A stretch of DNA of 64,000 bases from assembly GCA_020851635.1 (NCBI GenBank), contig JADZCJ010000107.1:1-64000 (forward strand), read 5' to 3'. Positions 44,445 through 53,223 of the stretch are shown here, in pieces. A program made the position numbers and the translations under genes. Source of the stretch: Anaerolineae bacterium. GTDB lineage: Bacteria; Chloroflexota; Anaerolineae; UBA4142; SHND01. Positions within the stretch are counted from its first letter, which is position 1. Every line of letters begins with the position of its first letter. A model generated the notes under the pieces. That model had not been told where the DNA came from. It saw nothing but the letters and a program-made list of their open reading frames with translations, and made no database searches.

Positions 44445-46015
44445 TGCGGACGCTTGGAAAATGGGCTGCTCCTGTCGGCGCGCTCGGGATTGCGCTGATT
44501 GTCGGCGTGTTCCTCCTGGGGCTTGTCACCAACACGCGGACGGATATGCTGCTGCTCCTCGGCGCACTCGGCGTCGTGTGTGTGGCGTTTTACATTATCA
44601 CGCGCCCGCGTGACAGCAAACGGCAATCGTCCCACGCGCGTATCGCGTCCGAGGGCATCAATGTGCTCGTCTTTGCCGTTGTCTTTATCGCCATCATCGC
44701 CGCGATCAATTTCATTATTGACAGGCAATTCAGCCAACGACTGGACTTGACGGCGAACAAACAATTCACGCTGTCGCAACAGACGATGCAGGTGTTGGAC
44801 ACGTTGACAGAGCCGGTCAAGGTAACGGGCTTTTTTACACCGGCGACGCTGCACCTGCGCCAGCAAGCCGAGCAACTGTTGCGCGAGTATCAAAATCACT
44901 CCAATACGATTCTGGTCGAATATGTGGACCCGGACGAAAACCCGGCGCTCGCGCAAAAATATGACAACGCTTTGCCGGGAACAGTTGTCTTTGAATCTAC
45001 GAATCCGGCGAATCCGCGCACAGAAAAACTATATGACCCCTATGATGAAAACGGATTCACAAACGCAATCCTCAAGGTGACTCAGACCCGACAGCCCGCC
45101 GTCTATTTCACCGCCGGTCACGGCGAATATAGTCCTCTGGATTTTGACACGGGCGGGATGGGTGCGGTTGGAGACTTTTTAAAGGCGGTGAATTATAAAG
45201 TCGAGTCCTTGAATCTGGCGACCGTCAGCGACACTCTGCCTGCGGATACGAGCGCGATTGTGATTGCAGGACCGACGACCAAGTTCTCGCCCGAAAATGA
45301 CAAACTGCTCAAGGACTATTTGGACAAGGGCGGACGCGTGTTGCTCATGGCGGAGCCGAACACCGATATCGGGTTGACCGAGACCCTGGGCGCATGGGGC
45401 ATCGGACTTGAAAATAACCTCATTCTTGATCCAGGCTTGAATTATCGCGGCGATGCGCCTGTGCCGGTGTTTGTTTCGTTTCCCAATTCGCCGCTGACGG
45501 AAAATCTCAGGACGCTCGGCGTGTTCATGCCGGGAGCGCGCGCCATCAAGACCTCGTCCGTTGAGGGGAAAATGCCGACCCCGCTCTTGACGACGACGGA
45601 CAAGGCTTGTGTCAAGACGGATTTTGAAAAGCTGGCGCAGGCGGGACAGCTCGAGTGCGCCGAAACGGACACCAAAGGGTCCTTTGTTGCCGGGGTAGCT
45701 CTCGAAGGGGCGGGCGTTGGGGGTGCGGGCGGAGATGCTCGTTCTCGATTGGTTGTGTTGGGGAACGCTACTTTTGCGACCAACCGTTGGATGAATCATC
45801 AGGACGCGCTCGGCAACCAGCAGTTTTTTGAAAATATAATAAATTGGCTGGCAGGTCAGGAACAATTGATTGCCGTGCCTCCCCGTGATCCGAACCTCCG
45901 TCCGCTCGCCGTAATGACCGAGAATGAAATCAATCTCGTGTTGTGGACCAGCGTCGTGCTCGTTCCACTCGCCGCCTTACTCATCGGCAGTCTATTGTGG
46001 TGGCGGCGACGTTAA
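44435..46015 (+). CDS. GldG-like ABC transporter accessory protein
   Basis: 526 residues. Three hydrophobic segments near the N-terminus and one at the extreme C-terminus (VVLVPLAALLIGSLLWW) flank a large extracytoplasmic part with QFTLSQQTMQVLDTLTEPVK and FTAGHGEYSP, the hallmark of the GldG/DUF4350-type domain. It is encoded in the same operon as the ATPase and permease and presumably forms the exporter's periplasmic-side component. ATG overlaps the permease gene. Confidence 0.88.
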   Translation: MAVMRTLGKWAAPVGALGIALIVGVFLLGLVTNTRTDMLLLLGALGVVCVAFYIITRPRDSKRQSSHARIASEGINVLVFAVVFIAIIAAINFIIDRQFSQRLDLTANKQFTLSQQTMQVLDTLTEPVKVTGFFTPATLHLRQQAEQLLREYQNHSNTILVEYVDPDENPALAQKYDNALPGTVVFESTNPANPRTEKLYDPYDENGFTNAILKVTQTRQPAVYFTAGHGEYSPLDFDTGGMGAVGDFLKAVNYKVESLNLATVSDTLPADTSAIVIAGPTTKFSPENDKLLKDYLDKGGRVLLMAEPNTDIGLTETLGAWGIGLENNLILDPGLNYRGDAPVPVFVSFPNSPLTENLRTLGVFMPGARAIKTSSVEGKMPTPLLTTTDKACVKTDFEKLAQAGQLECAETDTKGSFVAGVALEGAGVGGAGGDARSRLVVLGNATFATNRWMNHQDALGNQQFFENIINWLAGQEQLIAVPPRDPNLRPLAVMTENEINLVLWTSVVLVPLAALLIGSLLWWRRR

Positions 46016-46040
46016 ATAGCTCATCTTGATGCTCTGATCC

Positions 46041-46637
46041 ATGGACCGCCGTCTCACAATCGCCCTGTTTGCCATCCTTGCGCTGTTGAGCGCCTACATC
46101 TGGTATACTTTTTTGCGCCAAGATGCGCCGCCGCTGACGCCCGTTACGCCAGAGCCGGAAGAGATTGTTTTTTACAGCGCCGACCCGAACCAGATGCAGC
46201 GAGTGCAGGCGCAAGACGCCGCCAGTGGGGATACCACTATCATTGTGCGCGAAGGTGATCGCTGGCGGATGCAAGCGCCTGCGCAGGGCGATGCGTATTT
46301 CGTGCGGGCAGACGCACTGGTCTTTGACCTGTCGCGCATCGAGGCAGACCGCAAACTCGAGACGCCCGGCGACCTGACCGCGTTTGGATTGAACCCGCCG
46401 CAGTACCGTGTCATCATCACGCTGACGGATGGGACTGAAACGATGCTGTCGCTCGGCAACGAAAACCCCGACCAGAATTATGCATATGCCATCAAGAATG
46501 GAGACCCGGCGGTGTATCTGGTCGAGTTCTCGCTTCGAGAGGATGTGATAGAGTTTATTACGTCGCCGCCATACACTCCGACGCCAAGCCCGACGCTCGA
46601 ACCGATTGGCACACCCGCGCCAACAACTGCGCCATAA
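46041..46637 (+). CDS. DUF4340 domain membrane-anchored protein
   Basis: 198 residues. An N-terminal membrane segment (LTIALFAILALLSAYIWYTF) is followed by an extracytoplasmic domain with DRWRMQAPAQGDA, LEADRK-type and LTAFGLNPPQYRV motifs of DUF4340, then a Thr/Pro tail. DUF4340 genes almost always sit next to GldG-like genes, as here (25 bp downstream of the stop). Role unknown; rsmG begins 14 bp after it. Confidence 0.85.
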   Translation: MDRRLTIALFAILALLSAYIWYTFLRQDAPPLTPVTPEPEEIVFYSADPNQMQRVQAQDAASGDTTIIVREGDRWRMQAPAQGDAYFVRADALVFDLSRIEADRKLETPGDLTAFGLNPPQYRVIITLTDGTETMLSLGNENPDQNYAYAIKNGDPAVYLVEFSLREDVIEFITSPPYTPTPSPTLEPIGTPAPTTAP

Positions 46638-46651
46638 CGCCTCTCCATCTG

Positions 46652-47365
46652 ATGTCGCTCCTTTATCAGTCCGCCCGCGAATTTGGACTGGACCTCACGC
46701 CCGTCCAGCTCGAGATGTTTGACAAGTATTATCGCTTGCTTGTCGAGTGGAATTCCAAGTTCAACCTGACATCCATTAGCGACTATACGGGCGTGCAGCT
46801 CAAGCATTTTCTAGATTCACTCACCGCGGCTCCGATTTTGCTTGAAGCGGGGACGAACGAGAAAAAACTTGTTGATGTGGGTTCCGGGGCGGGGTTTCCC
46901 GGTCTGCCGCTTGCCATCGCGCTGCCCGATCTGCGCGTGACCTTGCTGGAAGCGACGGGTAAAAAAGTCCGGTTTCTGGACCAAACCATTCTTGAACTCG
47001 GATTGGATGACGTAAACGCCGTACATGGGCGCGCAGAAGAATTCGCGCACAATCCGAAAGAACGCGAACAATATGACTTTGTGGTCGCCCGCGCGCTCGC
47101 GCCGATGCCCACTCTGGTCGAATATACGCTGCCTCTGACGCGCTCGGGTGGGGTTTTTGTCGCCTACAAAGCGTTGGAAGCGGATCAAGAAACCGAGGGC
47201 GCAAAACGCGCCATCGAACAGTTGGGCGGACGACTGCGGAAGATTGTCCGCGTCAAGCTGGCGGATTTGGAGGATGTGCGTCACCTCGTCGTCATTGACA
47301 AAATCGCTCCCACTCCTGACGTATATCCCCGCGCCGGTGGCGCGCCCAAAAAAAAGCCGCTGTAG
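46652..47365 (+). CDS. rsmG: 16S rRNA (guanine527-N7)-methyltransferase RsmG
   Basis: 237 residues. The family N-terminus YYRLLVEWNSKFNLTSI and HFLDSL motif are followed by a SAM-binding VDVGSGAGFPGLPLAIALP and the RsmG-specific GRAEE and ARALAPM sequences. It methylates N7 of G527 in 16S rRNA. It is at the end of the ABC cluster on the same strand; in many bacteria it sits next to gidA/parA, which are not present here. Confidence 0.95.
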   Translation: MSLLYQSAREFGLDLTPVQLEMFDKYYRLLVEWNSKFNLTSISDYTGVQLKHFLDSLTAAPILLEAGTNEKKLVDVGSGAGFPGLPLAIALPDLRVTLLEATGKKVRFLDQTILELGLDDVNAVHGRAEEFAHNPKEREQYDFVVARALAPMPTLVEYTLPLTRSGGVFVAYKALEADQETEGAKRAIEQLGGRLRKIVRVKLADLEDVRHLVVIDKIAPTPDVYPRAGGAPKKKPL

Positions 47366-47498
47366 GCAGAAATCTCGTCTCTACCAATGCGTTTGCGCGC
47401 CTGAAACGACGCTCTCTATTGTGGACCTATGCGAGCGGCGGCAACTCGAAGGATTCATGACCCGGATAGCACAATAAATAGCAGCGGGTAAGATGGGT

Positions 47499-47504
47499 TA
47501 TAAT
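47499..47504 (+). promoter_or_regulatory. -10 box, near-leaderless start for the metallophosphoesterase gene
   Basis: TATAAT ends nine bases before the ATG at 47514. An in-frame upstream ATG at 47493 lies within the promoter and is not the likely start. Confidence 0.6.
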
Positions 47505-47513
47505 CGGGACTGC

Positions 47514-48380
47514 ATGATAGAACCCATTTCTCCACCCCGCGTCACACGGCGCGCGTTTTTCAAGTCGCTGGGCGCTCTCGGCGTCGCAACCGGCGCGCTC
47601 GCGCTCGGCACGGCGTATGGGTTCAATGTCGAGCCGCATACCCTTGTGGTGGAACGGATCGAGATGCGTCTGCCGCGCCTCCCCGGCGCGTTTGACGGCA
47701 TGACCATTGCCCATCTCAGCGACCTGCATCTCGGTCCATATGTGAGTGAAGAGCATTTGCTTGAAGCGGTCCGGATCACCAATGCGCTCAAACCTGAGGT
47801 CATTGTTTTGACGGGCGATCTGGTCAATTCCTCGTGGCATTATATTCAGCCGTGCGCGGAGATTATTGAGCGGTTCGAGGCGCCGCTCGGTGTTTATGCC
47901 GTTCTGGGCAATCACGATTACTGGGTCGGGTTCTTGAACCATATGGTCCAATCGGTGCGAGAAACGGGCATCGTGCTGCTGCGGAACGAGGCGGTCCCGA
48001 TCACGCGCGGGCGCGAGACGATATATATCGTGGGAATTGACGACCTGTGGCTGCGACTTGCCGATGTCAAGCGCGCGCTCGAAACAGTCCCGCGCGGCGC
48101 GTGCAAGATTGCGCTGATGCATGAACCGGATTTTGCCGACATTTCCGCGCAGGCGGAGATTGATTTACAATTATCGGGTCATTCGCACGGCGGACAGGTG
48201 CGCTTGCCCGGGATTGGACCCCTGATTTTGCCAAAGTATGGCGAAAAATACCCGATGGGCGCTTATCGCGTTGGAACATTCACCCGCCTCTATACGACGC
48301 GCGGGGTCGGTGTGCTTCCGCCGGGAGTGCGCTTTAACTGCCCACCGGAGATCACATTTCTCACTCTCACCACAACATGA
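47514..48380 (+). CDS. Tat-exported metallophosphoesterase (YaeI-like)
   Basis: 288 residues. The N-terminus carries a twin-arginine signal, TRRAFFKSLGALGVATGALA. Metal motifs of calcineurin-type phosphoesterases follow: HLSDLHLG near residue 70, LTGDLVN near 101, LGNHDYW near 132 and SGHSHGGQ near 222. Membrane-bound relatives act on phospho-substrates such as lipid headgroups or UDP-sugars; the substrate is not determined here. The bidirectional terminator follows 13 bp after the stop. Confidence 0.92.
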   Translation: MIEPISPPRVTRRAFFKSLGALGVATGALALGTAYGFNVEPHTLVVERIEMRLPRLPGAFDGMTIAHLSDLHLGPYVSEEHLLEAVRITNALKPEVIVLTGDLVNSSWHYIQPCAEIIERFEAPLGVYAVLGNHDYWVGFLNHMVQSVRETGIVLLRNEAVPITRGRETIYIVGIDDLWLRLADVKRALETVPRGACKIALMHEPDFADISAQAEIDLQLSGHSHGGQVRLPGIGPLILPKYGEKYPMGAYRVGTFTRLYTTRGVGVLPPGVRFNCPPEITFLTLTTT

Positions 48381-48393
48381 TCCATGGATTCGG

Positions 48394-48433
48394 CAAGAAA
48401 AAATGACAGTGTCACCACTGTCATTTTTTCTTG
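48394..48433. terminator. Strong bidirectional terminator
   Basis: A perfect 18-bp inverted repeat (arms 48394-48411 and 48416-48433) with a 4-nt loop. Each arm includes an A6 or T6 tract, so it serves both convergent genes. The stop codon of the RmlD-like gene lies inside the right arm. Confidence 0.95.
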
Positions 48434-49269
48434 TGCAGCGCCGTCACCTCGTCAACGGCGAGCAATTTGGTTTTTACTAATCTCTGTGCGCGAGAAATGT
48501 CGAGCGTACAATCCAGCGGGCGTATTGTGGCGCCTTGCGCGGATTTATCCGCTATGAGCTGCGAGGTGTCGCCGCCGAGCGCGTCCATGAGTTTCATTCC
48601 AAATTCGTAGCGACTGAGCGATTGGGGTCCTGCTACATTCAAAATCCCCCGATAGTCCATTTCGGCGAGCTCTATCACGGCATCGCTCAGATTTTGTACC
48701 CAGATGGGGCAGCGCAGCTCGTCGGTATAGAGCCGCCGCATCTCGCCGCGCAAAATAGAGCGCGTGCGCGGATCGAGCGGTCGAAAGCCATAGAGAAGGG
48801 ATGTGCGGACCAGGACGGCGTTTGCGCCGCTCGCCAACACATTCTTTTCGGCATCGGCTTTGGAGACCGCATAGGGCGTGATCGGGTTGGGCGCGTCGTC
48901 TTCGCGGTAATTGCCGCGCTGCCCGTCAAAGACAACATCCGTGGAAATATGTACGAGGCGCGCCCCGCGCCTGGCTGCTTCTCGCGCCACCAAATCACTG
49001 CCAAGCGCATTTGTCACGTAGAGGTCGTGCGCGTCGTCGGACCGGTTGAGCGCGGCAGTGTGCAAAATAATGTCCGGCTGCGCCCTGTCCATGACATGTT
49101 TGACAGAGTCGGGATCGCGCACATCCAAATGATGCGCGTTTGGCATGTCGTCCGCGGGCACGATGGAAAACAGGGTGATGTGCAAATCCCAATCGGGGCG
49201 CGCAGTCAGGATAGCGTTCAAGAGGGCAGTGCCCAGATAGCCGGACGAGCCGGTAAGGAGAATACGCAT
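48421..49269 (-). CDS. RmlD-like NAD(P)-dependent sugar nucleotide reductase (extended SDR)
   Basis: 282 residues. The Rossmann motif TGSSGYLGTAL at the N-terminus, HTAALNRSDDA, STDVVFDG and the catalytic YAVSK near residue 152 place it in the extended SDR group closest to dTDP-4-dehydrorhamnose reductase (RmlD). It would supply a deoxy-sugar nucleotide, which fits the rhamnosyltransferase-like enzyme encoded at 39339, but rmlA, rmlB and rmlC are not visible here. It follows rnc by 20 bp, and its C-terminal KKK and stop lie inside the terminator stem. Confidence 0.88.
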   Translation of the reverse strand: MRILLTGSSGYLGTALLNAILTARPDWDLHITLFSIVPADDMPNAHHLDVRDPDSVKHVMDRAQPDIILHTAALNRSDDAHDLYVTNALGSDLVAREAARRGARLVHISTDVVFDGQRGNYREDDAPNPITPYAVSKADAEKNVLASGANAVLVRTSLLYGFRPLDPRTRSILRGEMRRLYTDELRCPIWVQNLSDAVIELAEMDYRGILNVAGPQSLSRYEFGMKLMDALGGDTSQLIADKSAQGATIRPLDCTLDISRAQRLVKTKLLAVDEVTALHKKK

Positions 49270-49289
49270 TTGAGGCGAAAGCGCAGATG

Positions 49290-50120
49290 TCAGATGGATG
49301 GAGGATTTGATTCGGGAGCCGGATCGTCGCCATTTTGTCGAATCAGAGTATCGAGGGCGGCGCGCGCCTCGGCTTCTGCCGCCGAGTGAAATTCTTCTTC
49401 GAGCCGCTCGATTGCCGTGCGCGCGGCGTCCTGTTCCGCCGATTGCTTGTTGCGCCCGTGACCGATGCCAAAGATCTCTTCCCCGAGGAGCACCTCGACG
49501 GTAAATTCGCGCGCATGATCGGGACCGCGTGTTTCCAGCAGCCGGTAGACCGGGGTGACTTTGAGGCGTCCCTGACTGAGTTCTTGCAGCAAACTCTTGG
49601 CGTTGCGGTCGAGCCGTTCCTGCAGGATGCTCTGGGTTTTTTCCTCTATCATCCGCACGATCAATTCGCGCGCGGCGGGCAGCCCCTGGTCAAAATACAA
49701 TGCTCCGAGAATAGCTTCGAATGTGGCGGCGAGCAGGGCGGGTCGAGCGCGCCCGCGCCCGGCCTCTTCACCACGCGAAATCAAGAGAAAGGGTCCCAAA
49801 TTCAACTCTGTCGCAAATTCGGCAAGAGTCTGTCCGCGCACGAGCGCGGCGCGCAGCGAAGTGAGGTCGCCTTCCTTCATTTCGGGAAAACGATGATAAA
49901 GGTGTTCAGCCGTAATGAAACCGAGAATAGAATCGCCGAGAAATTCCAGGCGTTCGTTGTCGAGCCACGGCAAATCCGGATTCTCGTTCAAAAAGGAACG
50001 GTGCGTCAGGGCGCGTTGCAAGAGCGATTTATCGTCAAAGCGAAAGCCCAAATTGGCTTCTAATTCTGCGAGATTCATCCCAAGCATGGACATTTGCATA
50101 CGGTCCGCGATTGAATGCAT
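49290..50120 (-). CDS. rnc: Ribonuclease III
   Basis: About 276 residues from the ATG at 50120; upstream in-frame starts exist at 50126 and 50123. The catalytic signature NERLEFLGDSILGF near residue 60 carries the conserved acidic residues, and the C-terminal dsRNA-binding domain spans about residues 180-250 (SLLQELSQGRL, then GIGHGRNKQSAEQDAA). It cleaves double-stranded RNA in rRNA maturation. The C-terminal tail of about 30 residues is acidic and unlike the core. It lies downstream of fabF, an order (fabF-rnc) widespread in bacteria. Confidence 0.95.
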   Translation of the reverse strand: MHSIADRMQMSMLGMNLAELEANLGFRFDDKSLLQRALTHRSFLNENPDLPWLDNERLEFLGDSILGFITAEHLYHRFPEMKEGDLTSLRAALVRGQTLAEFATELNLGPFLLISRGEEAGRGRARPALLAATFEAILGALYFDQGLPAARELIVRMIEEKTQSILQERLDRNAKSLLQELSQGRLKVTPVYRLLETRGPDHAREFTVEVLLGEEIFGIGHGRNKQSAEQDAARTAIERLEEEFHSAAEAEARAALDTLIRQNGDDPAPESNPPSI

Positions 50121-50225
50121 CACCACGCTTGTATTCTCGTTGCGCCCGGTATGACGCGTGCGAATCCAAAGGTGGGGGTGAATTTAATCGCAGGTCCCCT
50201 CCAAATTGAAAAGTCATTGTACAAA

Positions 50226-50283
50226 GAAAAGACTGATGCGGCACGGCATCCAATTGCGATGCCAGTGTATCACACATCAGTCT
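50226..50283 (-). terminator. Two-tier hairpin terminator after fabF
   Basis: On the minus strand AGACTGATG pairs with CATCAGTCT (9 bp, plus-strand arms 50275-50283 and 50230-50238), enclosing a second helix GGCAT/ATGCC, and is followed by TTTTCTTTG. The gap 50121-50306 also contains the rnc start region and no further gene. Confidence 0.8.
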
Positions 50284-50306
50284 CGATTGGGATTCAAATT
50301 TTCGAG

Positions 50307-51593
50307 TTAATTCTTCCACCTCTCCAAGATGACGCTTGCGTTGTGCCCGCCAAAGCCAAATGAATTTGACATGGCGATATCCACCTGTTTGGCGCGCGGG
50401 GTGTTGGGAATATAGTCCAAGTCACATGCGGGATCGGGGTATTCATAATTCATGGTCGCATGCATGATGCCGTCAAGCATGGTTTGCACCGAGATCACTG
50501 CTTCGACTGCTCCGGCGGCGCCCATCAGGTGCCCCAACATGGACTTGGACGAGCTGATGGGCAGGGCATACGCATATTCCCCAAAAACTTCTTTGATGGC
50601 GGCGGTCTCTGCCGCATCGTTCAGGATGGTGGACGTGCCGTGTGCGTTGATATAGTCAATCTGTTCGGGTTTGATGTGCGCTTTTTGCAGAGCGCGCCGG
50701 ATCGCGCGTTTTGCGCCGTTGCCGTCGGGCACGGGCGCGCTGATGTGAAATGCATCGTCGGTAGCGCCGTAACCGATGAATTCTGCCAGAATGCGCGCGC
50801 CGCGCTGTTTGGCAAAATCGAGCCGCTCCAGAATCAAGATGCCCGCGCCATTGCCATAGACAAAACCGTCGCGGGTCGCGTCAAAGGGCCGCGAGGCATG
50901 TGTCGGATCGTCGTTGCGCGTGGACATGGCTTGGGTGCGATGAAACGCTGACAGGGCAAAAGGCGTCATGACCGTTTCGGACGCGCCCGCGATCATTGCC
51001 AAGGCGTCACCGCGGCGAATGATTTCGTATGCTTCGCCCAGTGAATTGGAACCGGTGGCGCACGCCGACACGACACAAAAGTTTGGTCCACGCGCGCCGA
51101 ACGTAATGGCGACCTGTCCGCCACCCATGTTTGGGAGCATCAATGCGCCGGTAAAGGGATTGACGCGCATGGGACCTTTTTCGTTCAGCGCCTTGTAACC
51201 GTTATCAATCACGATCAGACCGCCCAAACCGGTGCCGATCAGAACGCCGATCTCGTCGCGGTTCGATTCATCAATTACAAGCCCCGCTTGCGTAAGCGCC
51301 TGCCATGTTGCCGCGACGGCATATTGTTCAAACGGGTCGAGCCGCCGCGCTTCTTTTTTATCAATCACATGGCTGTATTCTTCGACATCAAAGCCGGATT
51401 CGGGAATGTCAGAGCAAATCTGCACAGCATACTGTGACGCGTCGAAACGGTCAATCTTGCGGGCGGCGGATTTTCCCGCCAGCAGGTTTTGCCACAGTTC
51501 GGTGACGGTATGGCCCAGTGGTGTGACGACCCCCATGCCCGTGATGACGACCCGTTGATCGTCACGCCCATCGTGATGTCCGTTGTGGTTCAT
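50307..51593 (-). CDS. fabF: 3-oxoacyl-[acyl-carrier-protein] synthase II
   Basis: 428 residues, normal length. The catalytic triad is visible: Cys in VVSACATGSNSLGEAYE near residue 180, His in INAHGTSTILND near residue 315 and His in LGHLMGAAGAVEAV near residue 355. It condenses malonyl-ACP with acyl-ACP in fatty acid elongation. AGGGG precedes the ATG. The N-terminal 12 residues are His-rich (MNHNGHHDGRDD). No acpP is present between fabF and selD. Confidence 0.96.
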   Translation of the reverse strand: MNHNGHHDGRDDQRVVITGMGVVTPLGHTVTELWQNLLAGKSAARKIDRFDASQYAVQICSDIPESGFDVEEYSHVIDKKEARRLDPFEQYAVAATWQALTQAGLVIDESNRDEIGVLIGTGLGGLIVIDNGYKALNEKGPMRVNPFTGALMLPNMGGGQVAITFGARGPNFCVVSACATGSNSLGEAYEIIRRGDALAMIAGASETVMTPFALSAFHRTQAMSTRNDDPTHASRPFDATRDGFVYGNGAGILILERLDFAKQRGARILAEFIGYGATDDAFHISAPVPDGNGAKRAIRRALQKAHIKPEQIDYINAHGTSTILNDAAETAAIKEVFGEYAYALPISSSKSMLGHLMGAAGAVEAVISVQTMLDGIMHATMNYEYPDPACDLDYIPNTPRAKQVDIAMSNSFGFGGHNASVILERWKN

Positions 51594-51675
51594 GAATACC
51601 CCTGAAAAGTAGTGTCCTGGTGTAAATGGGGATGTCGCCCCAATGATATCTTTTGCTTTCGAAGCAATCTATCAT

Positions 51676-52725
51676 TTACGCAATTTGAACGCCAAACCCC
51701 TCGACGACCTCGCCGACAATCCAATAATCAGTTTCTCGCGCCTTGAATTCGCGCGCCAGCGAATCCAGAATGCCCGACGGGACCGCCATGAGCAAGCCGC
51801 CGGATGTTTGCGGGTCAAAGACAACCGCCTCCCATTCGTCGCTCAAATTCTCTGGTAAGAACACCTTACCCTGCAAATAGTCACGATTTCGAGTCGTGCC
51901 GCCGGGAATACTGCCTTGTTTTGCAAGTTCAAGGGCACCATCCAAGAGGGGCAGCTGCTCAAAGCGGAATCGAAATTGGACTTGGGCTGCAAGAGCCATC
52001 TCGAAAGCATGTCCGGCGAGCGCAAAGCCGGTGATGTCGGTCATTGCCTTGATGCCCGCGGCGAGCGCCGCCCGAGAGGCATCACGATTCAGGGTCATCA
52101 TCCACTCGATGGCGTTGTTCAAGTCGTTTGTAGAAATGATGGCGCGTTTTCCTGCGGTCGTGAGGATACCCGTGCCAAGCGGTTTCGTCAATATTAAAAG
52201 GTCGCCGGGGTGCGCGCCACCTTTGGTCAGGATATGTTGCGGGTTTACGATTCCGGTGACGGCAACACCGTATTTTGGCTCCTGGTCGGTAATGGTATGT
52301 CCTCCGGCAATGACGCCGCCGCCCTCGCGCAGCTTGTCTGCGCCGCCGCGCATAATGTCGGACAATAATTCCAACGCCAAGTCTTCACGCCAGGCGGCAA
52401 TGTTTAGCCCAAAGATGACCTCTCCGCCCATCGCATAGACATCGCTCATCGCATTTGCCGCGGCGATCGCCCCAAAAGAATAGGCGTCATCCACGACCGG
52501 CGGAAAGAAATCCATGGTCTGAATGATGGCGCGCTCGTCGTCAATACGATACACTGCAGCATCATCGGGCGCGTCAAGACCCACAAGCAAATTCGGAAAA
52601 TCTGCCGCGTTAAACATGCCGGAGAGGGGACGCAAAACTTGCGTCAATTCGGCAGCGCCGAGTTTTGCCGCTCAACCCGCGCACGAGGCGTAATCGGTGA
52701 GGCGAATTTGTTTGGCTGTCGTCAT
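51676..52725 (-). CDS. selD: Selenide, water dikinase (SelD) with in-frame UGA selenocysteine codon
   Basis: 349 residues when the UGA at 52674-52672 (codon 18) is read through. From the ATG at 52725 the start reads RLTDYASCAG-U-AAKLGAAEL, which is the SelD active-site motif with the UGA exactly at the Cys/Sec position; a plain stop would remove 26 residues including this site. The rest matches SelD: DDAAVYRIDDERAIIQTMDF, DVYAMGGEV, VIAGGHTITDQEPKYG and a C-terminal FDPQTSGGLL. The enzyme makes selenophosphate from selenide and ATP. A hairpin at 52629-52645 lies at the right distance to act as a bacterial SECIS element. No clear Shine-Dalgarno sequence precedes the ATG. Confidence 0.95.
52629..52645 (-). 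promoter_or_regulatory. Candidate bacterial SECIS hairpin in selD
   Basis: On the minus strand GACGCAA-GTT-TTGCGTC forms a 7-bp perfect stem with a 3-nt loop whose first base is G. The loop begins 34 nt after the UGA at 52672, within the 16-37 nt range accepted for bacterial SECIS elements (Zhang and Gladyshev criteria as I know them). A nearer 5-bp stem CGGCA/TGCCG also exists. Confidence 0.7.
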
Positions 52726-52878
52726 GGCAAAAAGGATGCGCCGACGCAAATTATTTTGCGCGGCGCAATCCAATGGAACCGGGTTCGGGGCGCAGCTGCC
52801 TTTGGGACGCGCGCCTTGAATTTCCGGGTTGCAACAAGTCGGTTCCGGCTCAGCGGAGAACCGCGTCAGTGCAATTGG

Positions 52879-52901
52879 TTTGAGCGTGACATGCGCTCAA
52901 A
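52879..52901 (-). repeat. Perfect 8-bp inverted repeat covering the stop of the 91-residue gene
   Basis: TTTGAGCG/CGCTCAAA with a 7-nt loop; the UGA stop at 52899-52897 is part of the 5' arm on the minus strand. No T-run follows, so it is not a typical terminator. Confidence 0.8.
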
Positions 52902-53172
52902 AATCGGTGATAGTTTCCGGCAGCCCCTCTTTGTTGCAAACATGCGCCGGTTGCACAAATTCTTCAAGGTGGACGCCGGTTTTGTCGGGAGAGGTCATCG
53001 CGGCTTCATCTGCAGAGGTCATGGGCGCGGCGATGACGAGCGCGGATGTTGGCTGTGTAAAACTGAGGGCATTCAGCCGCAAATTCTGCAAAATGTGCGA
53101 AAACGCAAACGCGGTTGTCATGAGCAAGAACGCCAGGACCAGGATGCCAACGCCGATGTAGAATTTTCTCAT
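52897..53172 (-). CDS. Small exported protein upstream of selD; UGA stop possibly read through
   Basis: 91 residues from an ATG with an excellent AAAGGAG ribosome-binding site. An N-terminal membrane or signal segment (FYIGVGILVLAFLLMTTAFA) is followed by about 65 polar residues with one Cys (AHVCNKEG). Family not recognised. The reading frame stays open for 57 further codons after the UGA, giving a Cys-containing extension (AHVTLKPIALTRF, then EPTCCNPEIQG, GSCAPNP and LDCAAQN) that runs in frame into selD. Whether the UGA is a true stop, a selenocysteine codon or a mutated Trp codon cannot be decided from sequence alone. Confidence 0.65.
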   Translation of the reverse strand: MRKFYIGVGILVLAFLLMTTAFAFSHILQNLRLNALSFTQPTSALVIAAPMTSADEAAMTSPDKTGVHLEEFVQPAHVCNKEGLPETITDF

Positions 53173-53223
53173 ACTATCGTCTCCTTTCGCCGCATAATCA
53201 CATTATTTCGCCGCGCGCAGCCA

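Noticed and set aside
52879-52901. Inverted repeat at the stop of the 91-residue gene as a transcription terminator
   Set aside because: There is no T-run after the stem on either strand, and selD on the same strand lies directly downstream.
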